Assembly: GCF_024055635.1 (NCBI RefSeq)
Contig: NZ_JAMXMB010000021.1
Coordinates: 62,001 to 126,000 of the forward strand
Length of the DNA: 64,000 nt
DNA from: Microbacterium yannicii
Lineage (GTDB): Bacteria > Actinomycetota > Actinomycetes > Actinomycetales > Microbacteriaceae
Reading direction: 5' to 3'
Position 1 is the first letter of the stretch. Each line of letters begins with the position of its first letter. Under the pieces are notes generated by a model. That model saw only the letters and a program-made list of their open reading frames with translations. It searched no databases and was not told the origin of the DNA. Below are positions 8,658-15,944 of the stretch, piece by piece. The translations under genes were made by a program, and so were the position numbers.

Positions 8658-10100
8658 ATGGGGACGGATGCCGCACCCGGCCTCGACCTCTTCCTGCCGC
8701 TGCACGGCGGCCGGTCGGTCCGCGAGATCGAGGCGAGCCTGCGCGCCCTCGTGGCGGACGGCGTGCTGCCGGTGGGTACGCGGCTGCCCGCGTCCCGGCT
8801 GCTCGCCGCTGACCTGGGTGTCGCCCGCAACACGGTCGGCGAGGTGTACGCGCGGCTGGCCGCCGAAGGGTGGCTGCAGACCCGCGTCGGTGCCGGCACC
8901 TGGGTCGCCGCGGTGCCCCGGCCCGAGCAGACGTCGGTGGCCGGCGCGGTGGCGAGGGCGCCGTTCGACCTGCGCGGCGGTCTGGTCGACGCCGGCGACT
9001 TCCCGCACGGGGTCTGGACCGCGCACGCCCGGCGTGCGCTCGCCGAGCTGCCGGGGGCCGCCTTCGGATACCCCGAGCCGGCTGGCGTGCCGGCGCTGCG
9101 GCGGAGCCTGGCGGAGTACCTGGCCCGTACGCGGGGCGTGGTCGTCGACAGTGGCGCGCTCGTCGTAGGCAGCAGCTTCGGCGACCTGCTCGTGCTCCTC
9201 GCCCGCGCCCTGCGCGCGAGGGGTGCACGACGTATCGCGGTCGAGGAGTTCGGGCATGCCCGCCACCGGCGCATCGTCGAGGCCGCCGGCCTCGAGGTGG
9301 TCCCGATCGCCGTCGACGACGAGGGGGCGGATGCCGCGGCCCTCGCCCGTCTCGACGTCGGCGCCGTGCTGCTCACGCCCGCCCACCAGTTTCCGACCGG
9401 TGTGCCGCTGTCGGCTGCGCGACGGCGGGCGGTAGTGGAATGGGCGGCGGCCTCCGGCGGGCTCGTGCTCGAAGACGACTACGACGGCGAGTTCCGCTAC
9501 GACAGGCGGAGCATCGGCGCCCTGCAGTCGCTCGCCCCCGACCGGGTGGTGTACCTGGGCAGCGCGAGCAAGGCTCTCGCTCCCGCGGTCGGGGTGGCGT
9601 GGGCTGTCGTGCCGGCGCACCTGCGTCCCGCGGTGCTCGACCAGCGCGAACTCGTGGGAGGCGCACCGGCAGGCCTCCATCAGCACGCCCTGGCCGGCTT
9701 CATCGACTCCTTCGAGTACGACCGTGCCGTGCGCCGTCGCCGCGCGCGGTTCCGCGCTCGGCGCGAACTGCTGGCCGCGCTCCTCGCCGATCGTGCGCCG
9801 CACCTGCGGATCGACGGGCTCTCAGCGGGGCTCCAGTGCCTGGTGCGCCTGCCGGATCAGTCCGCTGAGGACCACGCGGTCGCCCTCGCGGGCGAGCACG
9901 GCATCGCCGTCGAGGGGCTGGCGGCATACCGCGCCCGGCACGCCGACCGCGATCCCGGGCTGCGCCCCGCGGGCACTCAGGCCGGGATCGTCGTGGGGTA
10001 CGGCGCGTCCGCGCCGTCGAGGGTCGACGACGCGCTGGCCACCCTCGTCGATGTGCTGGTCGACGCGACCGCGCAGGAGGGGCGGGGCGAGCCGCGCTGA
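8658..10100 (+). CDS. MocR-type PLP-dependent GntR regulator
   Basis: A 480-residue transcription factor of the MocR/PdxR family: a GntR winged helix (residues about 10-80, with GVLPVGTRLPASRLLAADLGVARNT) fused to a fold-I aminotransferase domain. The PLP-binding lysine is in GSASKALAP at about residue 305, and the domain keeps LEDDYDGEFRY. Such proteins sense PLP or an amino-acid adduct of it and act on nearby promoters. ATG 8658 follows GGGGAGGAG; in-frame codons upstream fall in the terminator of the preceding operon. The next gene, AhpD-like, has two spaced GAAT(T)GGCC repeats in its promoter, so it is the likely target. MocR genes usually face away from their target, so the tandem arrangement is a little unusual. 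Confidence 0.9.
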   Translation: MGTDAAPGLDLFLPLHGGRSVREIEASLRALVADGVLPVGTRLPASRLLAADLGVARNTVGEVYARLAAEGWLQTRVGAGTWVAAVPRPEQTSVAGAVARAPFDLRGGLVDAGDFPHGVWTAHARRALAELPGAAFGYPEPAGVPALRRSLAEYLARTRGVVVDSGALVVGSSFGDLLVLLARALRARGARRIAVEEFGHARHRRIVEAAGLEVVPIAVDDEGADAAALARLDVGAVLLTPAHQFPTGVPLSAARRRAVVEWAAASGGLVLEDDYDGEFRYDRRSIGALQSLAPDRVVYLGSASKALAPAVGVAWAVVPAHLRPAVLDQRELVGGAPAGLHQHALAGFIDSFEYDRAVRRRRARFRARRELLAALLADRAPHLRIDGLSAGLQCLVRLPDQSAEDHAVALAGEHGIAVEGLAAYRARHADRDPGLRPAGTQAGIVVGYGASAPSRVDDALATLVDVLVDATAQEGRGEPR

Positions 10101-10120
10101 GCGGGTGCGCGGAGGCCACG

Positions 10121-10152
10121 GAATGGCCCATGCGAGACGGTCGGAATTGGCC
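10121..10152 (+). promoter_or_regulatory. direct repeats, candidate MocR binding sites
   Basis: GAATGGCC at 10121-10128 and GAATTGGCC at 10144-10152 are direct repeats 23 bases apart, upstream of the AhpD-family promoter. MocR regulators are known to bind direct repeats about two helical turns apart. The regulator gene ends 20 bases upstream, supporting the link. Confidence 0.45.
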
Positions 10153-10175
10153 AGGCGCCGTGAACCACCGGCTCC

Positions 10176-10181
10176 TAGCCT
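10176..10181 (+). promoter_or_regulatory. -10 element of a probably leaderless gene
   Basis: TAGCCT followed by exactly six bases and then ATG 10188; no ribosome-binding site is present, so the transcript probably begins at the start codon. The same spacing recurs at four other genes in the window. Confidence 0.55.
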
Positions 10182-10187
10182 GATGCA

Positions 10188-10682
10188 ATGACACTCCTGA
10201 ACGACAGCCTCGTGCCCGTCTCCACCCGACTCGACTTCGACGCTCTCGCGCCGGTGTTCTCGCGCGCCGTGAACCAGCTGGACGAGGCGGCGACGCAGCA
10301 GCTCGAGCTCGCCGGCATCGACGAGGGCCTGCGGGAACTCGTGCGGCTGCGGGCGTCGCAGATCAACGGCTGCGCGTATTGCGTGGATCTGCACTCGCGC
10401 ACGGCGCGCTCGGTCGGGGTCACCGCGCAGCGAGTCGACGCGCTGGCCGTCTGGCGCGAGTCCGGGCTGTTCACCGCGGCGCAGCGCGCGGCGTTCGCCC
10501 TCACGGAGGACGTCACGCGCCTGTCGGAGACCCACGTGCCGGAGGAGGTGCTGGCCGAGGCCGTCGCCGAGTTCGGCGAGGAGGGCGCCGCGGCCCTCGT
10601 GTCGCTCATCATCGCCATCAACGTGTGGAACGCGATCGGTGTCACCACCCGCGCGTGGAGCGTCACCCCGCGGTCGGCCTGA
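10188..10682 (+). CDS. AhpD-family carboxymuconolactone decarboxylase-like protein
   Basis: A 164-residue all-helical protein of the AhpD/CMD family. The redox motif is complete: INGCAYCVDLHSRTAR gives Cys62-x-x-Cys65 with His69 three residues on, the arrangement of AhpD-type peroxidase/disulfide reductase proteins. It probably acts in the cytosol as a thiol-dependent peroxidase or disulfide partner; single-gene AhpD-like proteins are often of unknown physiological role. It lies just downstream of the MocR gene with the direct repeats between them. The ATG has no Shine-Dalgarno but has TAGCCT six bases before it, so it is probably leaderless. It ends about 70 bases before the convergent ligase operon. 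Confidence 0.88.
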   Translation: MTLLNDSLVPVSTRLDFDALAPVFSRAVNQLDEAATQQLELAGIDEGLRELVRLRASQINGCAYCVDLHSRTARSVGVTAQRVDALAVWRESGLFTAAQRAAFALTEDVTRLSETHVPEEVLAEAVAEFGEEGAAALVSLIIAINVWNAIGVTTRAWSVTPRSA

Positions 10683-10751
10683 GGCGTCGCGGCCGGGTGG
10701 GGCCGGGCCGGGCGCCCCGCCCAGCCGCGCCGCGGGCTCGACGCCGGAGAG

Positions 10752-12332
10752 TCAGGCGACGGGGCTGTGCTGTGCGACGAGCTCGCGCTTGAGCACCTTG
10801 CCGCTCGATCCCAGCGGCAGCGACGGCACGACGTGGACCACGCGCGGGTACTTGTAGGCCGCGATCCGATCGCGGACGAACGCGACGACCTCGGCGGGGT
10901 CAAGGTCGACGCCGTCGTGCGCGACGACCGCGGCGTGCACCTCCTGGCCGCGCACGTCGTCTGCGACGCCGAACACGGCCGCCAGCGAGACGCCGGGATG
11001 CCGCGCCAGGACCGCTTCCACCTCGGTGGGGTACACGTTGTATCCCGACCGCACGATCATGTCCTTCTTGCGGTCGACGATGGTGAGCACCCCGTCGGCG
11101 TAGGTGCCGAGGTCTCCGGTGCGGAACCAGCCGTCGACGACGGCGGCGGCCGAGGCATCCGCTCGTCCCAGGTAGCCCTTGAACAGATTGTGGCCGCGGA
11201 CGACGATCTCGCCGAGCGCGTCGGGCTCGTCGAGCAGCACCACCGATTCCTCGATGTCCGGATCGGCGATCGCCACGTCGACGCCCCACAGTGCCCGGCC
11301 CACCGTGCCCGGCCGGATCGGCTGGTGCAGCGGGTTGGACGACACGGTCGGTGCGGTCTCGGTGAGCCCGTATCCCTCGTGCACGTCGGCGTCGAACGCG
11401 TCGCGGAACGCCTCGAGCACCGCGACGGGCAGCGCCGCACCGCCCGACACGGCGTACCGCAGCGGGGGCCGGGCCGGTGAGCGGCGGGCCGCCTCGAGGA
11501 TGCCGACGTACATCGTCGGCACGGCGGTGAACACCGTCGCACCGAGCGCGGTCGTGAGCGCGAGCGCTTCGTCGGCGTCGAATCGGGGGAGGAGGATGAC
11601 GGATGCCCCCACCCGCAGCGCGATGTTCATCACCGCGGTCTGGCCGAAGGTGTGGAACAGCGGCAGTCCGCCGAACACGATGTCGTCCGGCCCCAGATCG
11701 AACGCGTCGATGAGCGTGGTGTGCACCTGCTCGACGATGGACAGGTGAGAGCCGACGGCGCCCTTCGGCGTGCCGGTCGTTCCGCTCGTGTACAGGATGG
11801 TGGCGGCGTCCAGCGGCGAGACCGACTCGTGACGTGCGAGGGGCGCGGCCGCAGCGGCCTCGGCCTCGAGGCGCGGCAGGTCGACTCCCGCATCGGCGGG
11901 CAGCAGCACGGTGACCAGCGGCACGCCCGCCGCCGTCGCCGCCGGCACGGCCTCGCCGAGCAGCGGAGCGGCGGCGACCAGCACATCGGCGCCGGAATCG
12001 CGCAGGACGTACGCGATCTCGTCCGCCTTGAAGAGCAGATGCACCGGCACCACGATCGCGCCGAGCGACAGCGCCGCGTAGTAGACGCGGGCGAAGTCCG
12101 GAACGTTCGGCACGAGCATCGCAACGCGGTCGCCCCGGCCGATGCCGCGGGCACGCAGCGCGCCGGCATAGGCGCGCGTCTGGTCCCACAGCTCGCGATA
12201 CGTGGTCGTGCCGCCGGCGAAGTGGAACGCGGGGCGGTCGGCGTGACGCACCGCCGACTCGGCGAGGATGCTCGCGACCGACAGCGTCGCGAATCCGGCG
12301 CCGTCGATCGCGGGGTCGGGGTGGTGGGTCAT
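10752..12332 (-). CDS. AMP-forming acyl-CoA ligase
   Basis: A 526-residue adenylate-forming enzyme of the long-chain fatty acid/carboxylate-CoA ligase type, turning a carboxylic acid, ATP and CoA into acyl-CoA. Motifs in order: ILYTSGTTGTPKGAV (ATP loop), VHEGYGLTETAP (A5), GWFRTGDLG (A7 with the ribose-binding Asp), DRKKDMIVRSGYNVYPTEVE (hinge), and GSSGKVLKREL with the catalytic Lys near the C-terminus. On the coding strand AAGGAGACAGCG stands just before the ATG at 12332, so that start is preferred over one six codons upstream. It is the third gene of a minus-strand unit behind the phosphotransferase and ACAD, all reading from operator site 3. It resembles LvaE-like or FadD-like ligases; chain length preference is unknown. 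Confidence 0.9.
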   Translation of the reverse strand: MTHHPDPAIDGAGFATLSVASILAESAVRHADRPAFHFAGGTTTYRELWDQTRAYAGALRARGIGRGDRVAMLVPNVPDFARVYYAALSLGAIVVPVHLLFKADEIAYVLRDSGADVLVAAAPLLGEAVPAATAAGVPLVTVLLPADAGVDLPRLEAEAAAAAPLARHESVSPLDAATILYTSGTTGTPKGAVGSHLSIVEQVHTTLIDAFDLGPDDIVFGGLPLFHTFGQTAVMNIALRVGASVILLPRFDADEALALTTALGATVFTAVPTMYVGILEAARRSPARPPLRYAVSGGAALPVAVLEAFRDAFDADVHEGYGLTETAPTVSSNPLHQPIRPGTVGRALWGVDVAIADPDIEESVVLLDEPDALGEIVVRGHNLFKGYLGRADASAAAVVDGWFRTGDLGTYADGVLTIVDRKKDMIVRSGYNVYPTEVEAVLARHPGVSLAAVFGVADDVRGQEVHAAVVAHDGVDLDPAEVVAFVRDRIAAYKYPRVVHVVPSLPLGSSGKVLKRELVAQHSPVA

Positions 12333-12367
12333 CGCTGTCTCCTTCGACATCGGTTTCTCGGGGAACG

Positions 12368-12383
12368 GGATGCCGCGGCATCC
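12368..12383. other. 16-bp palindrome made of two over-used words
   Basis: GGATGCCGCGGCATCC is a perfect palindrome in the gap between the ACAD and ligase genes. It joins the two strands of the genome's favourite word GGATGCC. It may be a small hairpin within the mRNA or simply a consequence of that word bias. Confidence 0.4.
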
Positions 12384-12390
12384 GCTGTCG

Positions 12391-13605
12391 TCAGCCGCGC
12401 AGCTGCGCGCGGCCCAGGCTTGCCAGGTGCACCTCGTCGGGACCGTCGGCGATGCGGAGTGACCGGATGCCGGCGTAGAGCTCGGCGAGGGGGGTGTCGG
12501 ACGAGACGCCGGCGCCGCCGTGCAGCTGGATGGCGCGGTCGATGATCTGCTGCACCGCGCGCGGCACCGCGATCTTGATGGCCTGGATCTCGGTCATCGC
12601 GTGCTTGTTGCCGACCGTGTCCATGAGCCACGCGGTCTTCAGCACGAGCAGGCGCAGCGCCTCGAGCTGGATGCGGGCCTCGGCGATCCATTCCCGCACG
12701 ACGCCCTGCTCGGCGAGCGTGCGCCCGAACGCCTGCCGCGACGACGCCCGCTCGATCATGAGCGCCAGCGCCCGCTCGCCCATGCCCAGGGCGCGCATGC
12801 AGTGGTGGATGCGGCCAGGCCCGAGCCGGGCCTGCGCGATCGCGAAGCCGTCGCCCTCGCCCGCGATGAGGTTGTCGGCGGGGACGCGCACCTCGTCGAA
12901 CGCGACCTCGGCGTGGCCGCCGTGATCGCGGTCGTCGTAGCCGAAGACGCTGAGCGGGCGCACGATGCGCACCCCCGCCGTGTCACGCGGCACCAGGATC
13001 ATCGACTGCTGACGGTGGCGCGCGGCATCCGGATCGGTCTTGCCCATGACGATGAAGACCGCGGCGTCGGGGTTCATCGCGCCGGTCGACCACCACTTGC
13101 GGCCGGTGATCACGAAGTGGTCGCCGTCACGGCGGATGCGTGTGCCGATATTCGTCGCGTCCGAGGACGCCACCTCGGGCTCGGTCATGCAGAACGCCGA
13201 GCGGATGCGGGCGTCGAGCAGCGGCTCGAGCCAGCGCTCCTTCTGCGCGGGAGTGCCGAAGTCGTTCAGCACCTCCATGTTGCCGGTGTCGGGCGCGGCG
13301 CAGTTGAACGCCACCGGCGCGAGCCGCGGGCTCCACCCGGTGATCTCGGCGACCGGCGCGTACTGCAGGTTCGTCAGCCCCGCGCCGTCGTGTCCGGGGT
13401 GCCGACCAGGCAGGAACAGGTTCCAGAGTCCCTGTGCACGAGCCTTCTCCTGGAGCTCGAGCACCACCGGGCGCACGGTCCAGTCATCGGGCGTCGCGGC
13501 CAGCTGCTCGTCGAGCACGGGCTCGGCGGGGAGGACGTGTTCGACGAGGAACGCCCGCGCCCTCTCGGTGTAGTCGCGCGTCGTCGCGTCGGGGGCGAAA
13601 TCCAT
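12391..13605 (-). CDS. acyl-CoA dehydrogenase, ACAD10/11-like
   Basis: A 404-residue flavin acyl-CoA dehydrogenase. The N-terminal helical domain is followed by the beta domain with SAFCMTEPEVASSDATN and ITGRKWWSTGAMNPDA, and the C-terminal domain has GRIHHCMRALGMGERAL and IQLHGGAGVSSDTPLAELYAGIRSLRIADGPDEVH. The strings NLFLP, APDTGNMEVL and GRIHHCMR are characteristic of the ACAD10/ACAD11 branch. In bacteria and mammals this branch works with an APH-like kinase on phosphorylated 4-hydroxyacyl-CoA, removing phosphate to give the enoyl-CoA (LvaC in the Pseudomonas levulinate pathway). Here the kinase-like gene lies directly upstream and its stop overlaps this start by one base (TGATG), which strongly supports the pairing. 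Fifty-eight bases separate it from the ligase gene. Confidence 0.92.
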   Translation of the reverse strand: MDFAPDATTRDYTERARAFLVEHVLPAEPVLDEQLAATPDDWTVRPVVLELQEKARAQGLWNLFLPGRHPGHDGAGLTNLQYAPVAEITGWSPRLAPVAFNCAAPDTGNMEVLNDFGTPAQKERWLEPLLDARIRSAFCMTEPEVASSDATNIGTRIRRDGDHFVITGRKWWSTGAMNPDAAVFIVMGKTDPDAARHRQQSMILVPRDTAGVRIVRPLSVFGYDDRDHGGHAEVAFDEVRVPADNLIAGEGDGFAIAQARLGPGRIHHCMRALGMGERALALMIERASSRQAFGRTLAEQGVVREWIAEARIQLEALRLLVLKTAWLMDTVGNKHAMTEIQAIKIAVPRAVQQIIDRAIQLHGGAGVSSDTPLAELYAGIRSLRIADGPDEVHLASLGRAQLRG

Positions 13606-14642
13606 CAGCGCACCTCCAGTCCCTTCTGTGCGAGCGGCTCGACGAGCGCGCCCATCCGGTCGAAGCCTTCGCCGACCGTGTCGCCGGCCTGGAAGCGGTA
13701 GTGGATGCCCTCGAGGATCACCGCGAGCTTGTAGGCCGCGAAGGCGCGGTACCAGCGCAGATCCGGGATGCCGATTCCCGCGCGCTGCGCGTACACCTCG
13801 ACGAGCTCGTCGAACGACGGGTAGCCGGCGGCGGGGTCGACGGCGCTCGGCACCGCGCCGGCGAAGCCGCCCGGCAGGTCGGAGATGTCCCAGTAGAGCG
13901 CGAAGATGCCCAGGTCGACGAACGGGTCGCCGAGCGTCGCCATCTCCCAGTCGAGGATGGCCGAGATGCGCGGGTCGTCGGCCCCGCCGATCACGAGCGC
14001 GTTGTCGAGCCGGAAGTCGCCGTGGACGATCGCAGTGCGCGAGGAACGCGGCATCCCGTCGGCCAGGGACTCCTGCAGCGCATCGAGCGCGGGCGTCGCG
14101 CGCGATCGAGAGGCGTCGAGCTGGCGCCGCCACGTCGAGAGCTGTCGGGCGAGGTACCCGTCGGGGCGGCCGAAGTCGGCGAGGCCGACGGCAGCGGGGT
14201 CGACCGCATGCAGGTCGGCGAGGCAGTGGACCAGGTCCATGCTGAGACCGCGCAGCCCGGTGGCGGTGTAGGCCGAGTTCTGCGAGGGCCGGGCGAGCAC
14301 GACGCCGGGCGCGCGCTCCATGACGAAGAAGACGGTGCCGGTGACGCGGCCCGTCGCCGTGTCGTCGACGACGTCGACGGTGCGGGGGACCGGGACTGCT
14401 GTGTCGGCCAGTGCTGAGATCACCCGGTGTTCGCGCCGCATGTCGTGTGCGCTCGAGAGCACGTGCCCGAGCGGAGGGCGCCGCACGATGAGCGGGATGC
14501 GCGCTCCGTCGACCGCGTACGTGAGGTTGCTGCGGCCGCCGGCGATCACCTCGGCGGTGAGCTCGTCGGCGGCGAGGTCGGGGTGCGCCTCGCGCAGCCA
14601 CGCGGTCAACCCCGCGACATCCAGTCCCGGAACACCGGTCAT
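13605..14642 (-). CDS. APH-like phosphotransferase, putative 4-hydroxyacyl-CoA kinase
   Basis: A 345-residue protein with the aminoglycoside phosphotransferase/choline kinase fold. The Brenner motif HGDFRLDN and the magnesium motif ILDWEMATLGDP are intact, so it should be an active kinase. HGDFRLDN and DWEMATLGDP match the N-terminal kinase domain of mammalian ACAD10/ACAD11 and the LvaA-type kinases far better than drug-resistance enzymes. Those kinases phosphorylate the 4-hydroxyl of acyl-CoA. It is the first gene of the minus-strand operon, with operator site 3 in its promoter, and is followed by the matching dehydrogenase with one base of overlap. In mammals the two are one polypeptide; here they are separate genes. 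The 4-hydroxyacyl-CoA substrate is inference from family and context. Confidence 0.88.
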   Translation of the reverse strand: MTGVPGLDVAGLTAWLREAHPDLAADELTAEVIAGGRSNLTYAVDGARIPLIVRRPPLGHVLSSAHDMRREHRVISALADTAVPVPRTVDVVDDTATGRVTGTVFFVMERAPGVVLARPSQNSAYTATGLRGLSMDLVHCLADLHAVDPAAVGLADFGRPDGYLARQLSTWRRQLDASRSRATPALDALQESLADGMPRSSRTAIVHGDFRLDNALVIGGADDPRISAILDWEMATLGDPFVDLGIFALYWDISDLPGGFAGAVPSAVDPAAGYPSFDELVEVYAQRAGIGIPDLRWYRAFAAYKLAVILEGIHYRFQAGDTVGEGFDRMGALVEPLAQKGLEVR

Positions 14643-14686
14643 CCTCGACCCCTTCCCCGTCCCCGTCGGCGGGGTGGTGGACTCAG

Positions 14687-14705
14687 CATACCGGATGGTC
14701 GGTTT
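14687..14705 (-). promoter_or_regulatory. operator-like site 3, ahead of the kinase/ACAD/ligase operon
   Basis: The minus-strand reading AAACCGACCATCCGGTATG fits the shared 19-bp element. The end of the site forms TATGCT on the minus strand, a good -10, so operator and promoter overlap as expected for a repressor. It lies between the thioesterase stop and the kinase start at 14642. Confidence 0.67.
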
Positions 14706-14741
14706 GTTTGACGCACCGGGCCGCTCGTCGCTGCTGCCGCG

Positions 14742-15176
14742 TCATGAGCGGGTGAGGAGGCGGTCCTCGATCGCCGAGCGGATGGACGCCGGCACGGGCG
14801 TGGGGCGCCGGGTCGCGGCATCCACGAAGACGTGCACGAAGCGGCCGGTCGCGATCGGATCGTCTTCGCCGGCGCGGAGGATGCCGAGCGCCCAGGTGAC
14901 GCTGGTCGTCCCGAGTCGTTCGATGCCGATGCCGACCTCCAGGGCGTCCGGGAAGCCGGCCGACGCGACGAATTCGCACGACGAGGCCGCGCAGAGGGCG
15001 ATCGCGTCGCCGCCGAGGGGATCGAGGCCGCCTTCGCGGATCATGAAGGCGTTCACGGCGGTGTCCATCGCCGCGTAGTAGACCGTGTTGTTGAGGTGGC
15101 CGTACTGGTCGTTGTCGTTCCACCGCGTCGCGAACGGCTCGCGCACCGGGTAGGCGAGGGGGGTCGGCGTGCTCAT
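14742..15176 (-). CDS. acyl-CoA thioesterase, 4HBT/hotdog fold
   Basis: A 144-residue hotdog-fold thioesterase of the YbgC/4-hydroxybenzoyl-CoA type. The active-site region reads RWNDNDQYGHLNNTVYYAAMD: the Asp in place of the usual catalytic position and the YGHLNN helix are family hallmarks. It hydrolyses acyl-CoA to free acid and CoA in the cytosol, probably as a relief valve for stalled acyl-CoA. Its start overlaps the stop of the upstream TetR gene by four bases, so the two form one transcript. The kinase operon begins 100 bases further on under its own operator. Confidence 0.87.
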   Translation of the reverse strand: MSTPTPLAYPVREPFATRWNDNDQYGHLNNTVYYAAMDTAVNAFMIREGGLDPLGGDAIALCAASSCEFVASAGFPDALEVGIGIERLGTTSVTWALGILRAGEDDPIATGRFVHVFVDAATRRPTPVPASIRSAIEDRLLTRS

Positions 15177-15835
15177 TCGCCGACCCGCAGCATGAGCCGG
15201 AAAGCGACACGGGCGCGCTCGGCGCTGGGGGTGTCGCCCGAGATGAGGTCGGCGTACGTGAACGACTCCGACAGGCGCACGAGGATGTAGGCGAGTTCGG
15301 CGGGCGTGATCGCGCCGCCGAGCGGCGCCTCGCCGAGGTCGCGGCGCACCAGCCAGTCCGCGGTCGCGACGTACCGGCGCTGGATCGGGCTCTCCTTCGT
15401 GGTGAGCAGTCGCAGCGCGCGCGCCGGCTCACGGCGCAGGAACGAGCGGAAGTACTCGGCCGTGATGAGGTCGTCGACGAAGTGCGTGAGGATGCCGGCG
15501 ACCCGCTCGCCTCCCGTGAGGGTGCTGCACGCGTGCTCGGCCTGCACCAGGGTGGGGATCGCGAGCGACCACAGCACCTCGCTCAGCAGCGCATCGCGAT
15601 TGCCCACCCAGCGGAACAGTGATGTCCGGTCCACGCCCAGCCCGGCGGCCAGGGCCGTCATGTCGATGCGGCGGCCGGCGATGAGTGTGGCGCGCGCCGT
15701 CTCGAATGCGCGCTGCGCGTCGGGATGTGCGCCGCTCGCCAGGCGTTCCGACAGCCACGAGGGCGCGGCATCCGTCCCCACACGCGAGATGGTGGCGGGG
15801 GAGGTCGCCGGGACCGCGGCTGCCGGTGGGTTCAT
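15173..15835 (-). CDS. QsdR-like TetR family regulator
   Basis: A 220-residue regulator. The helix-turn-helix is AALAAGLGVDRTSLFRWVGNRDALLSEVLW; the phrase FRWVGNRDxLLxEVLW with an upstream ARxTxxxGxxxDM segment marks the QsdR subgroup of TetR proteins. QsdR of Rhodococcus represses a lactone-degrading operon, which fits the 4-hydroxy acid theme, but the subgroup is broad. The gene is divergent from the glutaryl-CoA-dehydrogenase-like ACAD at 15945; the 109 bases between them carry a TGCAACGTT direct repeat that is the likely binding site. It is co-transcribed with the thioesterase by a four-base overlap. The predicted ligand is an acyl-CoA or lactone; this is inference. Confidence 0.87.
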   Translation of the reverse strand: MNPPAAAVPATSPATISRVGTDAAPSWLSERLASGAHPDAQRAFETARATLIAGRRIDMTALAAGLGVDRTSLFRWVGNRDALLSEVLWSLAIPTLVQAEHACSTLTGGERVAGILTHFVDDLITAEYFRSFLRREPARALRLLTTKESPIQRRYVATADWLVRRDLGEAPLGGAITPAELAYILVRLSESFTYADLISGDTPSAERARVAFRLMLRVGE

Positions 15836-15867
15836 GCGGGAACTCTACCGCTCGGGCGCTGGAAGTC

Positions 15868-15902
15868 TGCAACGTTTCTGAAAGTGTTGTGCAACGTTCT
15901 GA
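15868..15902. promoter_or_regulatory. direct repeat between QsdR-like regulator and ACAD
   Basis: TGCAACGTTTCTGA (15868-15881) and TGCAACGTTCTGA (15890-15902) are 22 bases apart, two helix turns, in the divergent promoter region. Each contains the palindrome AACGTT. They differ from the four AWACCGACC sites, so this regulator probably controls its own separate pair of transcripts. Confidence 0.55.
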
Positions 15903-15944
15903 GAATTGATGCATACTCGTCGAACGACCACCGAAGGAGAGACG

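Noticed and set aside
13605..14642. Aminoglycoside-resistance phosphotransferase
   Set aside because: It has the APH fold, but the motif context and the coupled ACAD gene match ACAD10/11 and LvaA-type acyl-CoA kinases; there are no resistance or mobile genes around it.
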